Origin: CAZXSK01 sp964642855 | GTDB lineage: Bacteria; Planctomycetota; Phycisphaerae; SM23-33 | DNA length: 42,730 bases | Direction of reading: 5' to 3' | Assembly (NCBI GenBank): GCA_964642855.1 | Contig: CAZXSK010000036.1 | Span: 1 to 42,730 of the forward strand | Part shown: piece by piece, positions 6,260 through 13,732 of the stretch | Layout: every line of letters starts with the position of its first letter | Position numbering within the stretch: the stretch's first letter is position 1 | The notes under the pieces: model-generated | What the model saw: the letters and a program-made list of their open reading frames with translations, nothing else | Told to the model about the DNA's origin: nothing | Database searches by the model: none | Position numbers and translations under genes: made by a program

Positions 6260-8200
6260 CTACGGCCTGACGATGCGGCAGACGGTTTCCAGGTCGTCGC
6301 CGGGCAAATCGACCGGTTTCCAGGTCTCGGGAGCCGACCCGTTCAGGTCGCGCCCACACAGGTCGCGGTACGACTTGAGATACAGCCGGAAGAGATGGTC
6401 GCTGCGCAGGGTTGCCGAACGCTCGTCGCCCAGTCTCGCGGTCCGCTCCTTCGCCGGATAGCTCATGTACCGCTTCGCAGATCGCTCGAGGATCTTGAGG
6501 TGGTAATCCGCCTGGATGCGCCCGTCGGCCTGCTTGTATTCCTCCACGAATCGCCGGTACCGCTTGAGCTGTCGCTGATGCATCTCCCTGCCGTGTCGGA
6601 CGGCGTATTCGTCGCTTCTGGGAACGTCCACGAGCATGGGCATCAGCCAGTTCAGCCGGTTGGCGTCGCCGACGAAGCGGATCATCACCGGCAGCGTGCC
6701 CTCGGGCAACTCCACAGCCGAACCGTTGGCTACCACCTGCCCCGCGATGGACATTGTCGCCGACGGATTGCCTGCAGTGACGTAGGCCAGTCGCTTGCGG
6801 TCATTGCGGAGCGCACAGAACAGGAAGTGCACCGTGCCGTCTCTCGCTCCGGGCGGACTGACCACGCGCTGGTTTCGCGTCCATTTGCTCTTCTCGATTG
6901 CCTTCTCGGGCAAGGCCCGGAACGTGAAGTCTACCCCCTTGAACTTCACCTTCGTCCCCTCGGCAGGCGTGGCTTGTAGCCATCCGCCGAGATCCTCAAG
7001 CAGGTCGTTGGCATCGCGCGATGACGGGAACGGCCCGTTGAACAGCCAATCGTCCAGCATCTTCTCGGACCGGTACTTCGACACCGGCGTGCCCTCGGCG
7101 GGCTTGTATGCCGTGGCTGGAATCTCGATGAACGGAACCGGCTTGCGGGGAGGGGGAATCGTCAGCGGCCCCTTGTCCCCCATGATCGCAAGCTGCATCA
7201 GTCCCGCGCCGGCCCGGAACTGGGCAAGCCCCTTGCTCGACGGGTGTAGGTCGCGACACAGCCAGATGTTCGCGATGTAGATCTTCACCCGCAACGAGGT
7301 GAACAACTCCGACCACCCGGCCAGGTAGGCGACCGTGGTCTTCTTGAGGTCCTCGTCCCAGAAGTGGTAACCCAGGTCGTACGCCAGCGACAGGCCGGCG
7401 AAGTAGTCCAGAAACCCGTACATCTCGTGCTCAGCCGGATTGGCGTCCAATGTGAGATGGGCCCACTTCTGCGACAGTTCCTTGCTGTTGGGGTCGCCGG
7501 TCAGCAGGAAGTGCAGGGCATGGCCGGCGGCGTTGTACCCGCTGGTATAGTCGCCCCCTTTGATCCGCCGGTACAATCTGGACCGAAGGTTGCGGATGAT
7601 TTTGCGTCCCTCTTCCGTGGCCGCCTGCTTCCTGAGCTCCTCCAGGTGCTTCTTGCGAAACAGAAGCCGGGGATGCTCCCCGGACTTGGGCGGATCGTAC
7701 TTCACGACCTTCGGCCAGATGCGTTCCAGCGAAGCCGACGCGCTGCCCCCGAGCTTTTCGTTGAGGAACCGGCCTTTGTACGCGCCCCGCCAACTGTTGC
7801 CGTCCGCTTTCAGTTCGATGTCGTACGTCGCCAGCCCGCGCCTGTAATTCCATCCGTCGTGGTTGACGAACAGCTTGACCTGTAACCCAAGCGAATCGCC
7901 GTCGGCGTCCAGTTCCGCAAGCCGACCGTCGTGGTCACCCGTGCGATAGGCCGGGGCGTATCCCCATACGGTGGGCTCCCACTTGCCGTCTCGCACGATC
8001 AGGTCCAGGACCATCTCCTTCGGACCGGTCTTGTAGAACTTGCTCCGGCCGGTCAGGCCTTTCTCCAGACGTACGCGGAGCATGCCGGTCATGGAGTTCG
8101 GGTCCGGCGTCTGGCCGGCAGCAGGGGAGACCCAGGGCAGGGGAACTGCAAGGCAGGCGATCCCCATGGCGAACTGCACGGCGTGGCGTCGGATAGACAC
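6260..8200 (-). CDS. Secreted polysaccharide-lyase/heparinase-like protein
   Basis: 646 residues from a GTG at 8200, which follows GGAAGGAG at six bases. It begins with a signal peptide (hydrophobic segment FAMGIACLAVPLPWVSPAAG), then a beta-rich N-terminal region of about 140 residues. At 176-181 is HPRLLF, the motif that opens the alpha/alpha-toroid domain in heparinase II/III-like and alginate-lyase-like proteins; a helical, Trp- and Tyr-rich region follows. I infer an extracellular or periplasmic glycan-degrading or glycan-binding protein. I could not identify catalytic residues, so it may be a non-catalytic relative. The frame is open to 8575, but those residues are low-complexity and overlap the pseudopilin gene, so that extension was rejected. 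It lies about 100 bases behind the pseudopilin gene on the same strand. Confidence 0.5.
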   Translation of the reverse strand: MSIRRHAVQFAMGIACLAVPLPWVSPAAGQTPDPNSMTGMLRVRLEKGLTGRSKFYKTGPKEMVLDLIVRDGKWEPTVWGYAPAYRTGDHDGRLAELDADGDSLGLQVKLFVNHDGWNYRRGLATYDIELKADGNSWRGAYKGRFLNEKLGGSASASLERIWPKVVKYDPPKSGEHPRLLFRKKHLEELRKQAATEEGRKIIRNLRSRLYRRIKGGDYTSGYNAAGHALHFLLTGDPNSKELSQKWAHLTLDANPAEHEMYGFLDYFAGLSLAYDLGYHFWDEDLKKTTVAYLAGWSELFTSLRVKIYIANIWLCRDLHPSSKGLAQFRAGAGLMQLAIMGDKGPLTIPPPRKPVPFIEIPATAYKPAEGTPVSKYRSEKMLDDWLFNGPFPSSRDANDLLEDLGGWLQATPAEGTKVKFKGVDFTFRALPEKAIEKSKWTRNQRVVSPPGARDGTVHFLFCALRNDRKRLAYVTAGNPSATMSIAGQVVANGSAVELPEGTLPVMIRFVGDANRLNWLMPMLVDVPRSDEYAVRHGREMHQRQLKRYRRFVEEYKQADGRIQADYHLKILERSAKRYMSYPAKERTARLGDERSATLRSDHLFRLYLKSYRDLCGRDLNGSAPETWKPVDLPGDDLETVCRIVRP

Positions 8201-8300
8201 GGCGACTCCTTCCTCATCGTCGGGATGCACGAGGTGCAGGGTGGCCCTGCTTATAGATACCGCCTGGTCGTGGCAGGTTCCGCACGTCCTTGCGGGGCAG

Positions 8301-9017
8301 TCAGTCGATTTCGGGCAGATCCCGCAGGGGGTAGAAGACCTTGTCGCCCGCGTGCCCGTGGTGGCCGTCATAGATCTCCCACTGCCGGAAGTACTCAACG
8401 TGTCCGTCGAGAAATGCGACGTTGGATCCGCGGTCCTGCCCCCGGATGTGACGGTCCGACGGGCGGTCGGCCTGGTGGTAATACCAGCCGCAGCCGTTGT
8501 TGCCCCACATCTCTTCGTAGAAAACTCCGAACTCCGACTCCGGTCGCTCGACGGCGGAGACAGGCTGGCCGCCAATGTACTTCTTACTACGGATGCCCTC
8601 GGTGGGCCAAATGTAGTCGCCTCGGGACCCGCGGTTCATCGAGTAGCTCTTGTACGTCGGAGGCCGGCGGTCATCGGACGGGCAGTAGTAGAAGTTCAGG
8701 TCGCCGGTGAACTCCCATAGCGACCCCTTCATCGGTTCGGCGATGTCCTCGTAGCCGGTGTGCTCGCTGTAAAGCCAGTCGCCATCGCGGTACTTGCCCT
8801 CTCCACTGCCCGGGAAGCAGTACCGTCCCTGGTTGACGTACATCTGCAGCCCCCGCCCCAGGCCCGTGAAATTCCCCTGACAGGTGACCAGCTTCGCAAG
8901 GTGTTTCGCCGACGAGAGCGACGGCAGGAGAATGGAAACCAACATGGCGATGATGGCGATCACCACCAGCAGCTCAATGAGCGTGAACCCCCGGGCGGTC
9001 TTACTGGAACCGTCCAT
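8301..9017 (-). CDS. Type II secretion pseudopilin-like protein (prepilin with H-X9-DG-type end)
   Basis: A 238-residue protein. The N-terminus has the prepilin peptidase site and methylation motif (RGFTLIELLVVIAIIAMLV, residues 9-27, with Glu at +5), followed by a soluble domain. The C-terminus (AFLDGHVEYF) is the planctomycete H-X9-DG-associated ending. Such proteins are cut by the prepilin peptidase and build type II secretion pseudopili or surface fibres; these genomes carry many copies. ATG 9017 has GGAGAGG seven bases upstream, and TATAAT on the minus strand (9077-9072) is a likely -10 box. No other pseudopilin or assembly gene is adjacent; a gspF-like gene occurs at 40360-41346. Confidence 0.85.
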   Translation of the reverse strand: MDGSSKTARGFTLIELLVVIAIIAMLVSILLPSLSSAKHLAKLVTCQGNFTGLGRGLQMYVNQGRYCFPGSGEGKYRDGDWLYSEHTGYEDIAEPMKGSLWEFTGDLNFYYCPSDDRRPPTYKSYSMNRGSRGDYIWPTEGIRSKKYIGGQPVSAVERPESEFGVFYEEMWGNNGCGWYYHQADRPSDRHIRGQDRGSNVAFLDGHVEYFRQWEIYDGHHGHAGDKVFYPLRDLPEID

Positions 9018-9239
9018 AGCGCGACCTCTCCACCGAATTGGAATTGAGATGTTGAGGGCTGGCTTGACGAGATTATAGCCGAAATGCGCCCGGGCTCTAC
9101 GCAAAAATGCAGGAGATAGCTGCGTATTCGCGAAAAGATCTCCCTGGGCACTTTCCCTGTTGCTTTGTCCCGCGGCGCGACATTGACGACGGCCGGCAGT
9201 CCTCGCGGGAAACACGCGGCACGGGGGGCTGTGTCGCGC

Positions 9240-11081
9240 TCATGGCGATCCGGTGGCCAGGACTTCGCCCAGGTTCGCGGGGGTCAGGTCTCCCCGCATC
9301 GTCCAGTGCCAAAGCTGCCAGTAGAACAGCAACTTTCTCGCATCGGAAGTCTGCCGGTCGTAGGGCTTCTCAGCCTGCTGGACGGATCGCACGCCGTCGG
9401 CATCCAAGCCGGGCTGGTCAGGGTCGATGGCCTCAATGATCCCGGCCAGCGGATCGGGCAGTTCCTCCCGGCCTGCCGAGGCCAACCACTTTCGCACTTG
9501 CCGGATACCGGGCAGCATCCGGCTTCGGCGGGCGTAATAGCAGGCCTCTCCCCATGCGTTCCGCAGCCAGACCGACGGGGCAAACCGCCGGAACGATCGG
9601 ATGCCCTTCTCACCGCAGAACGGCAACTCAAGCGCCTCGGGCAGGTGGCGACGGAATAGCTCGGCGTACACGGCATTGTTCTTCTTGAGGGCAGAGGGAA
9701 TCATGCAGACGGTGTTCCAGAACGACCTGCTGGTGGCCGGAAGCAGCGGCAGGGCGTGGTTGGCGTACACCTTCAGCGGGGTGGTGGCGGTCCGGTTTGG
9801 CCAGCGGTTGCGGATCGAGAACCGAGCCAAACCCGCACGGGTAGCCGGCAGGGCCTCCCGCTCTTCCTGCAGCGCAGCGACGACCCCCTCGATCATCGCG
9901 TCGATGCGGTCGGAATCGAAGATCCTGCACGCGGGCTTCCAGCGAGGAGTAGCTCTCGAAGGCATCTGTCCCTCCAGGAATACCGTCCGCTCGTGTGGAT
10001 GAACGATGCTCTTCAGCGAGTAGTCGGGTCCCAAAGCGTCCCATACGGCCCCGTGTCCTTCGCTGACGCAGGCAGCGACTTTGGGGATGAACAGGCTCAG
10101 CGCAGGGGTGGCTACTTCATTGAGCAGAAGGAATCGTAGGTATTCGCCGAAGCTGTTGTCCCCCACGCCCGGCCAGACGACCTCGCACTGTCCGCTGCTG
10201 AATCTCCTGGCCACCCGCACGCCGTACAGCCCGTCGGCATTGCCGAAGTGGCCCGGCTTCATCACGACCAGGGTCCGAGGCTGGCGGCCGAGACTTCGAA
10301 GAAGCAGCAGCAGCAGGCGCGAGTCGAACCCGCCGCTGACGAAGCACACGCCGTCCTGGCCGTACTGGTCGTATGCCTGCATCTCGACCTTCATCGCGTC
10401 GACCAGCGTGGCTGTATCCGCCTCGGCGAGGGTCATGCCTTCGCGGACATCGGGCATGTGCCAGTACTCACGAGAGTCCAAGCGGTCGTCGTCGACGTCG
10501 TAGGTGGTGATCGTCGCTCCACGCACCCGACGGACGCCGGCGAGCATGGTGTCGGCACCCACCGCGTAGCCCAAAGTCACGAAGCCGCCCCAGCCGCCCG
10601 GGTCGGGGGCCACCTCCACCAGACCGCTTGCAGGCATGGCCTTGAGCTCGCAGCTGACCAGCAACACTCCCTCGTGGTGGTGGAGATAGAGCGGCTGGAT
10701 TCCGAGAAGGTCCTCCACGACGGTCAGCCGCCGCGTGGCTGCATCCCAGTGCAGAGCTGCAAAGGCACCCTCAAGCTCACTGAGAATACCGGCCGCCTCG
10801 GATGCCCCGGCCTCGGCCGCCCGAGACAGCAGGGCGGCAACAGATCCCTCTCTCGCAATCGGTACGCCGTGAATCGCCAGCACATTTCCGCACTCGGACT
10901 GATGCAGCGCAGGGACCGCGCCCAGCCGGTCGCTCGTGCGGACGCAGCCGATCGCGCCGCCGCCAGTGCGGACACACTCGACGGTGTGCAGCGGCGAGGT
11001 GACCATCGTTTCGGCCATTCGGCGAGCTATCTCGAAGGGGTCCGGCGAGGCGGATCTGCCAAAACAGGCTGCGATCTTCAT
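9240..11081 (-). CDS. Asparagine-synthase-like ATP-dependent amidotransferase, nucleophile missing
   Basis: A 613-residue protein with the two-domain asparagine synthetase B layout. The N-terminal half resembles the class II glutaminase domain (ELEGAFAALHWD at 102-113, then VVEDLLGIQPLYLHH at 121-135). The C-terminal half has the PP-loop SGGFDS (249-254), which adenylates a carboxylate. The glutaminase nucleophile, normally Cys right after the initiator Met, is absent: the protein starts MKIAACFG. It therefore may use ammonia or another amine, as in lasso-peptide cyclases and other non-canonical relatives. ATG 11081 follows AAAAAGGAG. It lies downstream of tRNA-Glu on the same strand, and its substrate is unknown. 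In other bacteria such proteins often accompany exopolysaccharide or exosortase loci; no such synthesis genes are next to it here. Confidence 0.7.
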   Translation of the reverse strand: MKIAACFGRSASPDPFEIARRMAETMVTSPLHTVECVRTGGGAIGCVRTSDRLGAVPALHQSECGNVLAIHGVPIAREGSVAALLSRAAEAGASEAAGILSELEGAFAALHWDAATRRLTVVEDLLGIQPLYLHHHEGVLLVSCELKAMPASGLVEVAPDPGGWGGFVTLGYAVGADTMLAGVRRVRGATITTYDVDDDRLDSREYWHMPDVREGMTLAEADTATLVDAMKVEMQAYDQYGQDGVCFVSGGFDSRLLLLLLRSLGRQPRTLVVMKPGHFGNADGLYGVRVARRFSSGQCEVVWPGVGDNSFGEYLRFLLLNEVATPALSLFIPKVAACVSEGHGAVWDALGPDYSLKSIVHPHERTVFLEGQMPSRATPRWKPACRIFDSDRIDAMIEGVVAALQEEREALPATRAGLARFSIRNRWPNRTATTPLKVYANHALPLLPATSRSFWNTVCMIPSALKKNNAVYAELFRRHLPEALELPFCGEKGIRSFRRFAPSVWLRNAWGEACYYARRSRMLPGIRQVRKWLASAGREELPDPLAGIIEAIDPDQPGLDADGVRSVQQAEKPYDRQTSDARKLLFYWQLWHWTMRGDLTPANLGEVLATGSP

Positions 11082-11287
11082 CGGATGCTCCTTTTTCCTC
11101 CCTATCGGCAGAAGTGACCAGGTGCGACAGTCCCCACTGCCATCGCTGGCTAGCATGCCCTCCGGATACGCCAGCCGGTCCGCTGGTACCAGGCATCGGA
11201 TGGGCGATTTCCCCCGCCCCAGAGGCCGGTGCGGTGCAATCTCCGGTGCAGGAGGCCGCCCTGAACCGGACCTGCAGCGCAAAGACA

Positions 11288-11317
11288 GCGCCTCGGAACA
11301 CGGCGGCTCCGAGGCGC
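11288..11317 (-). terminator. Hairpin terminator downstream of tRNA-Glu
   Basis: GCGCCTCGGA (11288-11297) and TCCGAGGCGC (11308-11317) form a perfect ten-pair stem with a ten-base loop. On the minus strand it is followed by TGTCTTT. It probably ends the tRNA-Glu transcript before the amidotransferase gene. Confidence 0.5.
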
Positions 11318-11339
11318 AGTTTCAGGGCTTTGCCTGCAT

Positions 11340-11371
11340 TTGCAAGTGCATGCCCTGACAGGCACTTGCAA
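11340..11371. repeat. Ten-bp inverted repeat next to the tRNA 3' end
   Basis: TTGCAAGTGC (11340-11349) and GCACTTGCAA (11362-11371) are perfect inverse complements with a 12-base spacer, five bases from the mature tRNA 3' end. It may be an RNA hairpin in the tRNA trailer or a protein-binding site. Confidence 0.5.
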
Positions 11372-11375
11372 GCGA

Positions 11376-11448
11376 TACCCCTACGGGGACTCGAACCCCG
11401 GTCTCCAGGATGAGAACCTGATATCCTAGGCCACTAGACGATAGGGGC
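11376..11448 (-). tRNA. tRNA-Glu, anticodon CTC
   Basis: A 73-base cloverleaf on the minus strand: acceptor GCCCCTA/TAGGGGT (with a G1-U72 wobble) and discriminator A; D arm GTCTAGTGGCCTAGGAT; anticodon stem TCAGG/CCTGG around the loop TTCTCAT, which gives anticodon CTC for GAG codons; T arm CGGGG-TTCGAGT-CCCCG. CCA is not encoded and must be added after transcription. A separate TTC-anticodon tRNA-Glu is expected elsewhere in the genome. Confidence 0.97.
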
Positions 11449-11520
11449 GTATTTCCTGCTGATTCTGCTCTACTGCATCGGCCTAGCCCGCACGGTCGCG
11501 GGGCTCCTGAAGGATGACGA

Positions 11521-11549
11521 ATCGTACGGACTTGCCCCCCAGCCGTCAA
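11521..11549 (-). promoter_or_regulatory. tRNA-Glu promoter
   Basis: On the minus strand, TTGACG (11549-11544) and TACGAT (11526-11521) are 17 bases apart, placing the start near 11514, about 66 bases before the mature tRNA 5' end. No other gene lies between them. Confidence 0.6.
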
Positions 11550-11715
11550 GGACAATTTGCCTCTGCGATCCGGCTTCGGGCAGGACGGGCGATTCCAGCG
11601 GGATAGGGCAGCCGGAGGGGGTCTTTGGAGAGGGTTGGCGGGGAGGAGCGGGGATTTTTCGCGCCGATGCCGGGTTGTGGACGCAAAGTATTTGACTCCC
11701 CGGACCTGATTTTGC

Positions 11716-11743
11716 TTGACGTTTTCCCCGAAATGAATAATAT
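11716..11743 (+). promoter_or_regulatory. Promoter of the first PEP-CTERM gene
   Basis: TTGACG (11716-11721) and TAATAT (11738-11743) have 16-base spacing in an AT-rich pocket. The transcript would start about seven bases later, just before the GTGCTCAAAG that opens the conserved leader. Confidence 0.6.
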
Positions 11744-11883
11744 AAAGAGTGCTCAAAGGGAGCGTCCTGCTCGGGCGCCCCGGTGTGTACTGTTGCTGAG
11801 GGAGGAGAAGATCGTCGGCTTCCACGGTCCTTCTCCATGAGGAAACAGGGAGCGCCAATCATTTGCTCAAAGTGAGGAGTGCC
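11744..11883 (+). promoter_or_regulatory. Structured 5' leader of the first PEP-CTERM gene (copy 1)
   Basis: The leader shares its order of elements with 12730-12866: GCTCAAAG at the start; a small GC hairpin; GAGGGAGGAGAAG, which opens a second stem (GGAGAAG...CTTCTCC, extendable by ATCGT/ACGGT past one bulge); TGAGGAA; then the block GGGAGCGCCAATCATTTGC-TCAAAGTGAGGAGTGCC running into the ATG. The GCTCAAAG octamer recurs just upstream of the ribosome-binding site GAGGAG. I infer post-transcriptional control. I do not recognise it as a known riboswitch. Confidence 0.45.
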
Positions 11884-12573
11884 ATGAAAGGCAAAAGGCT
11901 CGCAATTCTCGTGCTCGTTCTGCTTGTGGGGGTTTCCACCGCATCCGCGGAAATCGTATATCAGCACAAAGGCTGGCAGGTCGCCATGCCTTCCTGGGCG
12001 ACGAACCAGTCCGGCGTCACCATCACTGAAGATGAAGGTGCCCCCGACGACGTGCTGCTCCTGGAGATCTTCAAGGTCTTCCAGGGTCAGCCAGGCCTGT
12101 TCGGCGACATGCCGTCGGTGGTGATGACCTTCACCCAGATCGACCCGGATGCGGTCAACAAGATCGTCATCAATGACGAATCGGTGACCAACAACACCTC
12201 GGTCGCCTGGGTGGATTTCCACATGACGCTCGTCTCCGTCGAAGACCAGGCCGTGTTCAACAAGGCCGAAACCTTCCCCGGCGGCGGGAACGACCTCGAC
12301 CTCGCCCAGTTCAGCAGCTACAGCTGGACTACCGACGGCGCCGGCAATGAGAAGCTCAACTTCTTTGACGGCACGGTTGCCACTGGCGACGACTTCACGC
12401 CGGGCAGCTTGTCGGGCGCGATCGTCATTGACGTCGATCAGGCCGCCCTCGACGGTCAGAGCCAGGTCATCTTCAAACTGAAAGAATATCCGACAATCCC
12501 CGAGCCGATGACGCTGTCGATCCTGGCAGCCGGTGCTTTCGGCACGCTTCTCCGTAAGAAGCGTCGGGGCTGA
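11884..12573 (+). CDS. PEP-CTERM sorting-domain protein, tandem paralogue 1
   Basis: A 229-residue exported protein: signal peptide (1-23, MKGKRLAILVLVLLVGVSTA), a beta-rich body of about 180 residues with TFPGGGNDLDL and GDDFTPGSLSGAIVIDV, and a C-terminal IPEP (205-208), hydrophobic stretch and RKKRR tail. The PEP-CTERM tail directs sorting and cleavage by an exosortase at the outer envelope; no exosortase gene is in the window. Its body is clearly related to the protein at 12867-13559, so the pair arose by duplication. ATG 11884 has GAGGAG six bases upstream. I know no function for the body, which resembles generic extracellular PEP-CTERM proteins. Confidence 0.85.
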   Translation: MKGKRLAILVLVLLVGVSTASAEIVYQHKGWQVAMPSWATNQSGVTITEDEGAPDDVLLLEIFKVFQGQPGLFGDMPSVVMTFTQIDPDAVNKIVINDESVTNNTSVAWVDFHMTLVSVEDQAVFNKAETFPGGGNDLDLAQFSSYSWTTDGAGNEKLNFFDGTVATGDDFTPGSLSGAIVIDVDQAALDGQSQVIFKLKEYPTIPEPMTLSILAAGAFGTLLRKKRRG

Positions 12574-12623
12574 ATCTTCCGACCCACAGATTCAGCGAGC
12601 CGGTAGTAGGAACGAGCAAATGG

Positions 12624-12650
12624 CGGCCCCGTTGCGCAGCGGCGGGGCCG
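12624..12650 (+). terminator. Terminator after PEP-CTERM gene 1
   Basis: CGGCCCCG (12624-12631) pairs with CGGGGCCG (12643-12650), loop about 11 bases, followed by TTACTGTTG. The stem is strong but the T-run is poor. Confidence 0.45.
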
Positions 12651-12701
12651 TTACTGTTGCGCTAAGAACCCCCGCGAGGCAGATCAGAATTCGACATATC
12701 C

Positions 12702-12729
12702 TTGACATCGCCCGGCGGGCCGTTATGAT
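12702..12729 (+). promoter_or_regulatory. Promoter of the second PEP-CTERM gene
   Basis: TTGACA (12702-12707) is a perfect -35 box, and TATGAT (12724-12729) follows after 16 bases. It is among the best sigma-70-like promoters in the window and shows that the second paralogue is transcribed independently of the first. Confidence 0.75.
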
Positions 12730-12866
12730 TAGGTTAGATGCTCAAGGCGCAAGCTCATTGCGCCCCAGCTTGCTGTAAGAGGGAGGAGAAGAACCGAACG
12801 CTTCCGCGCGTTCTTCTCTGAGGAATTACGGGAGCACCAATCATTTGCTCAAAAGTGAGGAGTGCC
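12730..12866 (+). promoter_or_regulatory. Structured 5' leader of the second PEP-CTERM gene (copy 2)
   Basis: It has the same architecture as 11744-11883: ATGCTCAAGG; hairpin GGCGCAA-gctca-TTGCGCC; GAGGGAGGAGAAG opening a stem GAGAAGAAC...GTTCTTCTC (alternatively GAACGC...GCGTTC); TGAGGAA; then the near-identical block GGGAGCACCAATCATTTGC-TCAAAAGTGAGGAGTGCC and the ATG. The stems keep their pairing while their sequences differ between the copies, which argues that the RNA fold matters. Confidence 0.45.
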
Positions 12867-13559
12867 ATGAACGGCAAACGGCTCGCATTGCTCGTGCTCG
12901 TATTGGCCATGGGGGTTTCGACCGCATCGGCGGAGATCGTCTTCGTCAGCAAAGGATGGCAGATTACCATGCCCGACTGGGCGGGTTCGACGTCGGGCGC
13001 CTCGGTAACAGAGGATCCCGTCATTGCACCCAACCCCGACGAGATCCTGCTTCTGGAGATCTTCAAGGTCTTCAAGGGCGATCCCGATCCCTTCACGATG
13101 ACCGAGCCGCTGGTACTCAGCTTCCAGCAGGTCGAGGCCGACGCAGCTTCCAAGATCGTCATCAACGACGAATCGGTGACCAACTTCACCACGCTGGAGT
13201 GGACCGGCTTCGAGTTCTCGCTGGGCGATCCCGACAACGTCGTCGAGTTCAACGAAGCGCAGACCTTCCCCGGCGGCGGAAACGACTTCTATCTCGACCC
13301 GTTCACGACCGCGGTGTTCGGCACGAACGGCGGAGGCAACGAATCCCTGATGCTCTCGGACGGCGGGGTCGTTTCGGTCGGCGATGATTTCGCCCCGGGC
13401 AGCCTGTCCGGTGCACTGGTGATCGACGTCGATACGTCCGGCGGCCAGGCTTCGTTCGATCTGATCGAAATGGCCGAAACCGGCGAAATCCCCGAGCCGA
13501 TGACGCTGTCGATTATGGCCGCCGGCGGCGTGGGGCTCCTGATCCGCCGGAAGCACTGA
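12867..13559 (+). CDS. PEP-CTERM sorting-domain protein, tandem paralogue 2
   Basis: A 230-residue exported protein with a signal peptide (MNGKRLALLVLVLAMGVSTA), the same beta-rich body as its upstream neighbour (EILLLEIFKVFKGD, NKIVINDESV-like NKxVINDESVTN segment, TFPGGGNDFYL) and a C-terminal IPEP (208-211), hydrophobic stretch and RRKH. The signal peptides and leaders are nearly identical between the copies, while the bodies have diverged more. It is likely anchored or released at the cell surface by an exosortase encoded elsewhere. ATG 12867 follows GAGGAG by six bases. The gene ends just ahead of a strong terminator. Confidence 0.85.
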   Translation: MNGKRLALLVLVLAMGVSTASAEIVFVSKGWQITMPDWAGSTSGASVTEDPVIAPNPDEILLLEIFKVFKGDPDPFTMTEPLVLSFQQVEADAASKIVINDESVTNFTTLEWTGFEFSLGDPDNVVEFNEAQTFPGGGNDFYLDPFTTAVFGTNGGGNESLMLSDGGVVSVGDDFAPGSLSGALVIDVDTSGGQASFDLIEMAETGEIPEPMTLSIMAAGGVGLLIRRKH

Positions 13560-13642
13560 TCCGTAGATTGAGGCAGCAGGGCGCCGTCGGAGGGAGGACT
13601 TCTGCCCCCGCTCGATGAGCCCTTCTGGCAGAACGCTTTCGA

Positions 13643-13671
13643 AAGACCCCGTCGGGAACGGCGGGGTCTTT
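13643..13671 (+). terminator. Terminator after PEP-CTERM gene 2
   Basis: AAAGACCCCG (13643-13652 region) and CGGGGTCTTT (13662-13671) form a perfect ten-pair stem with a ten-base loop. The right arm ends in TTT, so it can act in both directions. Confidence 0.7.
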
Positions 13672-13732
13672 GACTGCGCCCTTCCGCGCCGGTAAACTCC
13701 CCTCCGCTCGCGATGTCCGACCGGAGCCCCGC

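Noticed and set aside
8201..8575. An N-terminal extension of the lyase-like protein
   Set aside because: It is Thr/Arg/Ser-rich, overlaps the pseudopilin gene in another frame, and precedes a good GTG start with Shine-Dalgarno and signal peptide.
11744..12866. Cyclic-di-GMP (GEMM) riboswitch in the PEP-CTERM leaders
   Set aside because: The conserved GEMM core and tetraloop-receptor elements are not present.
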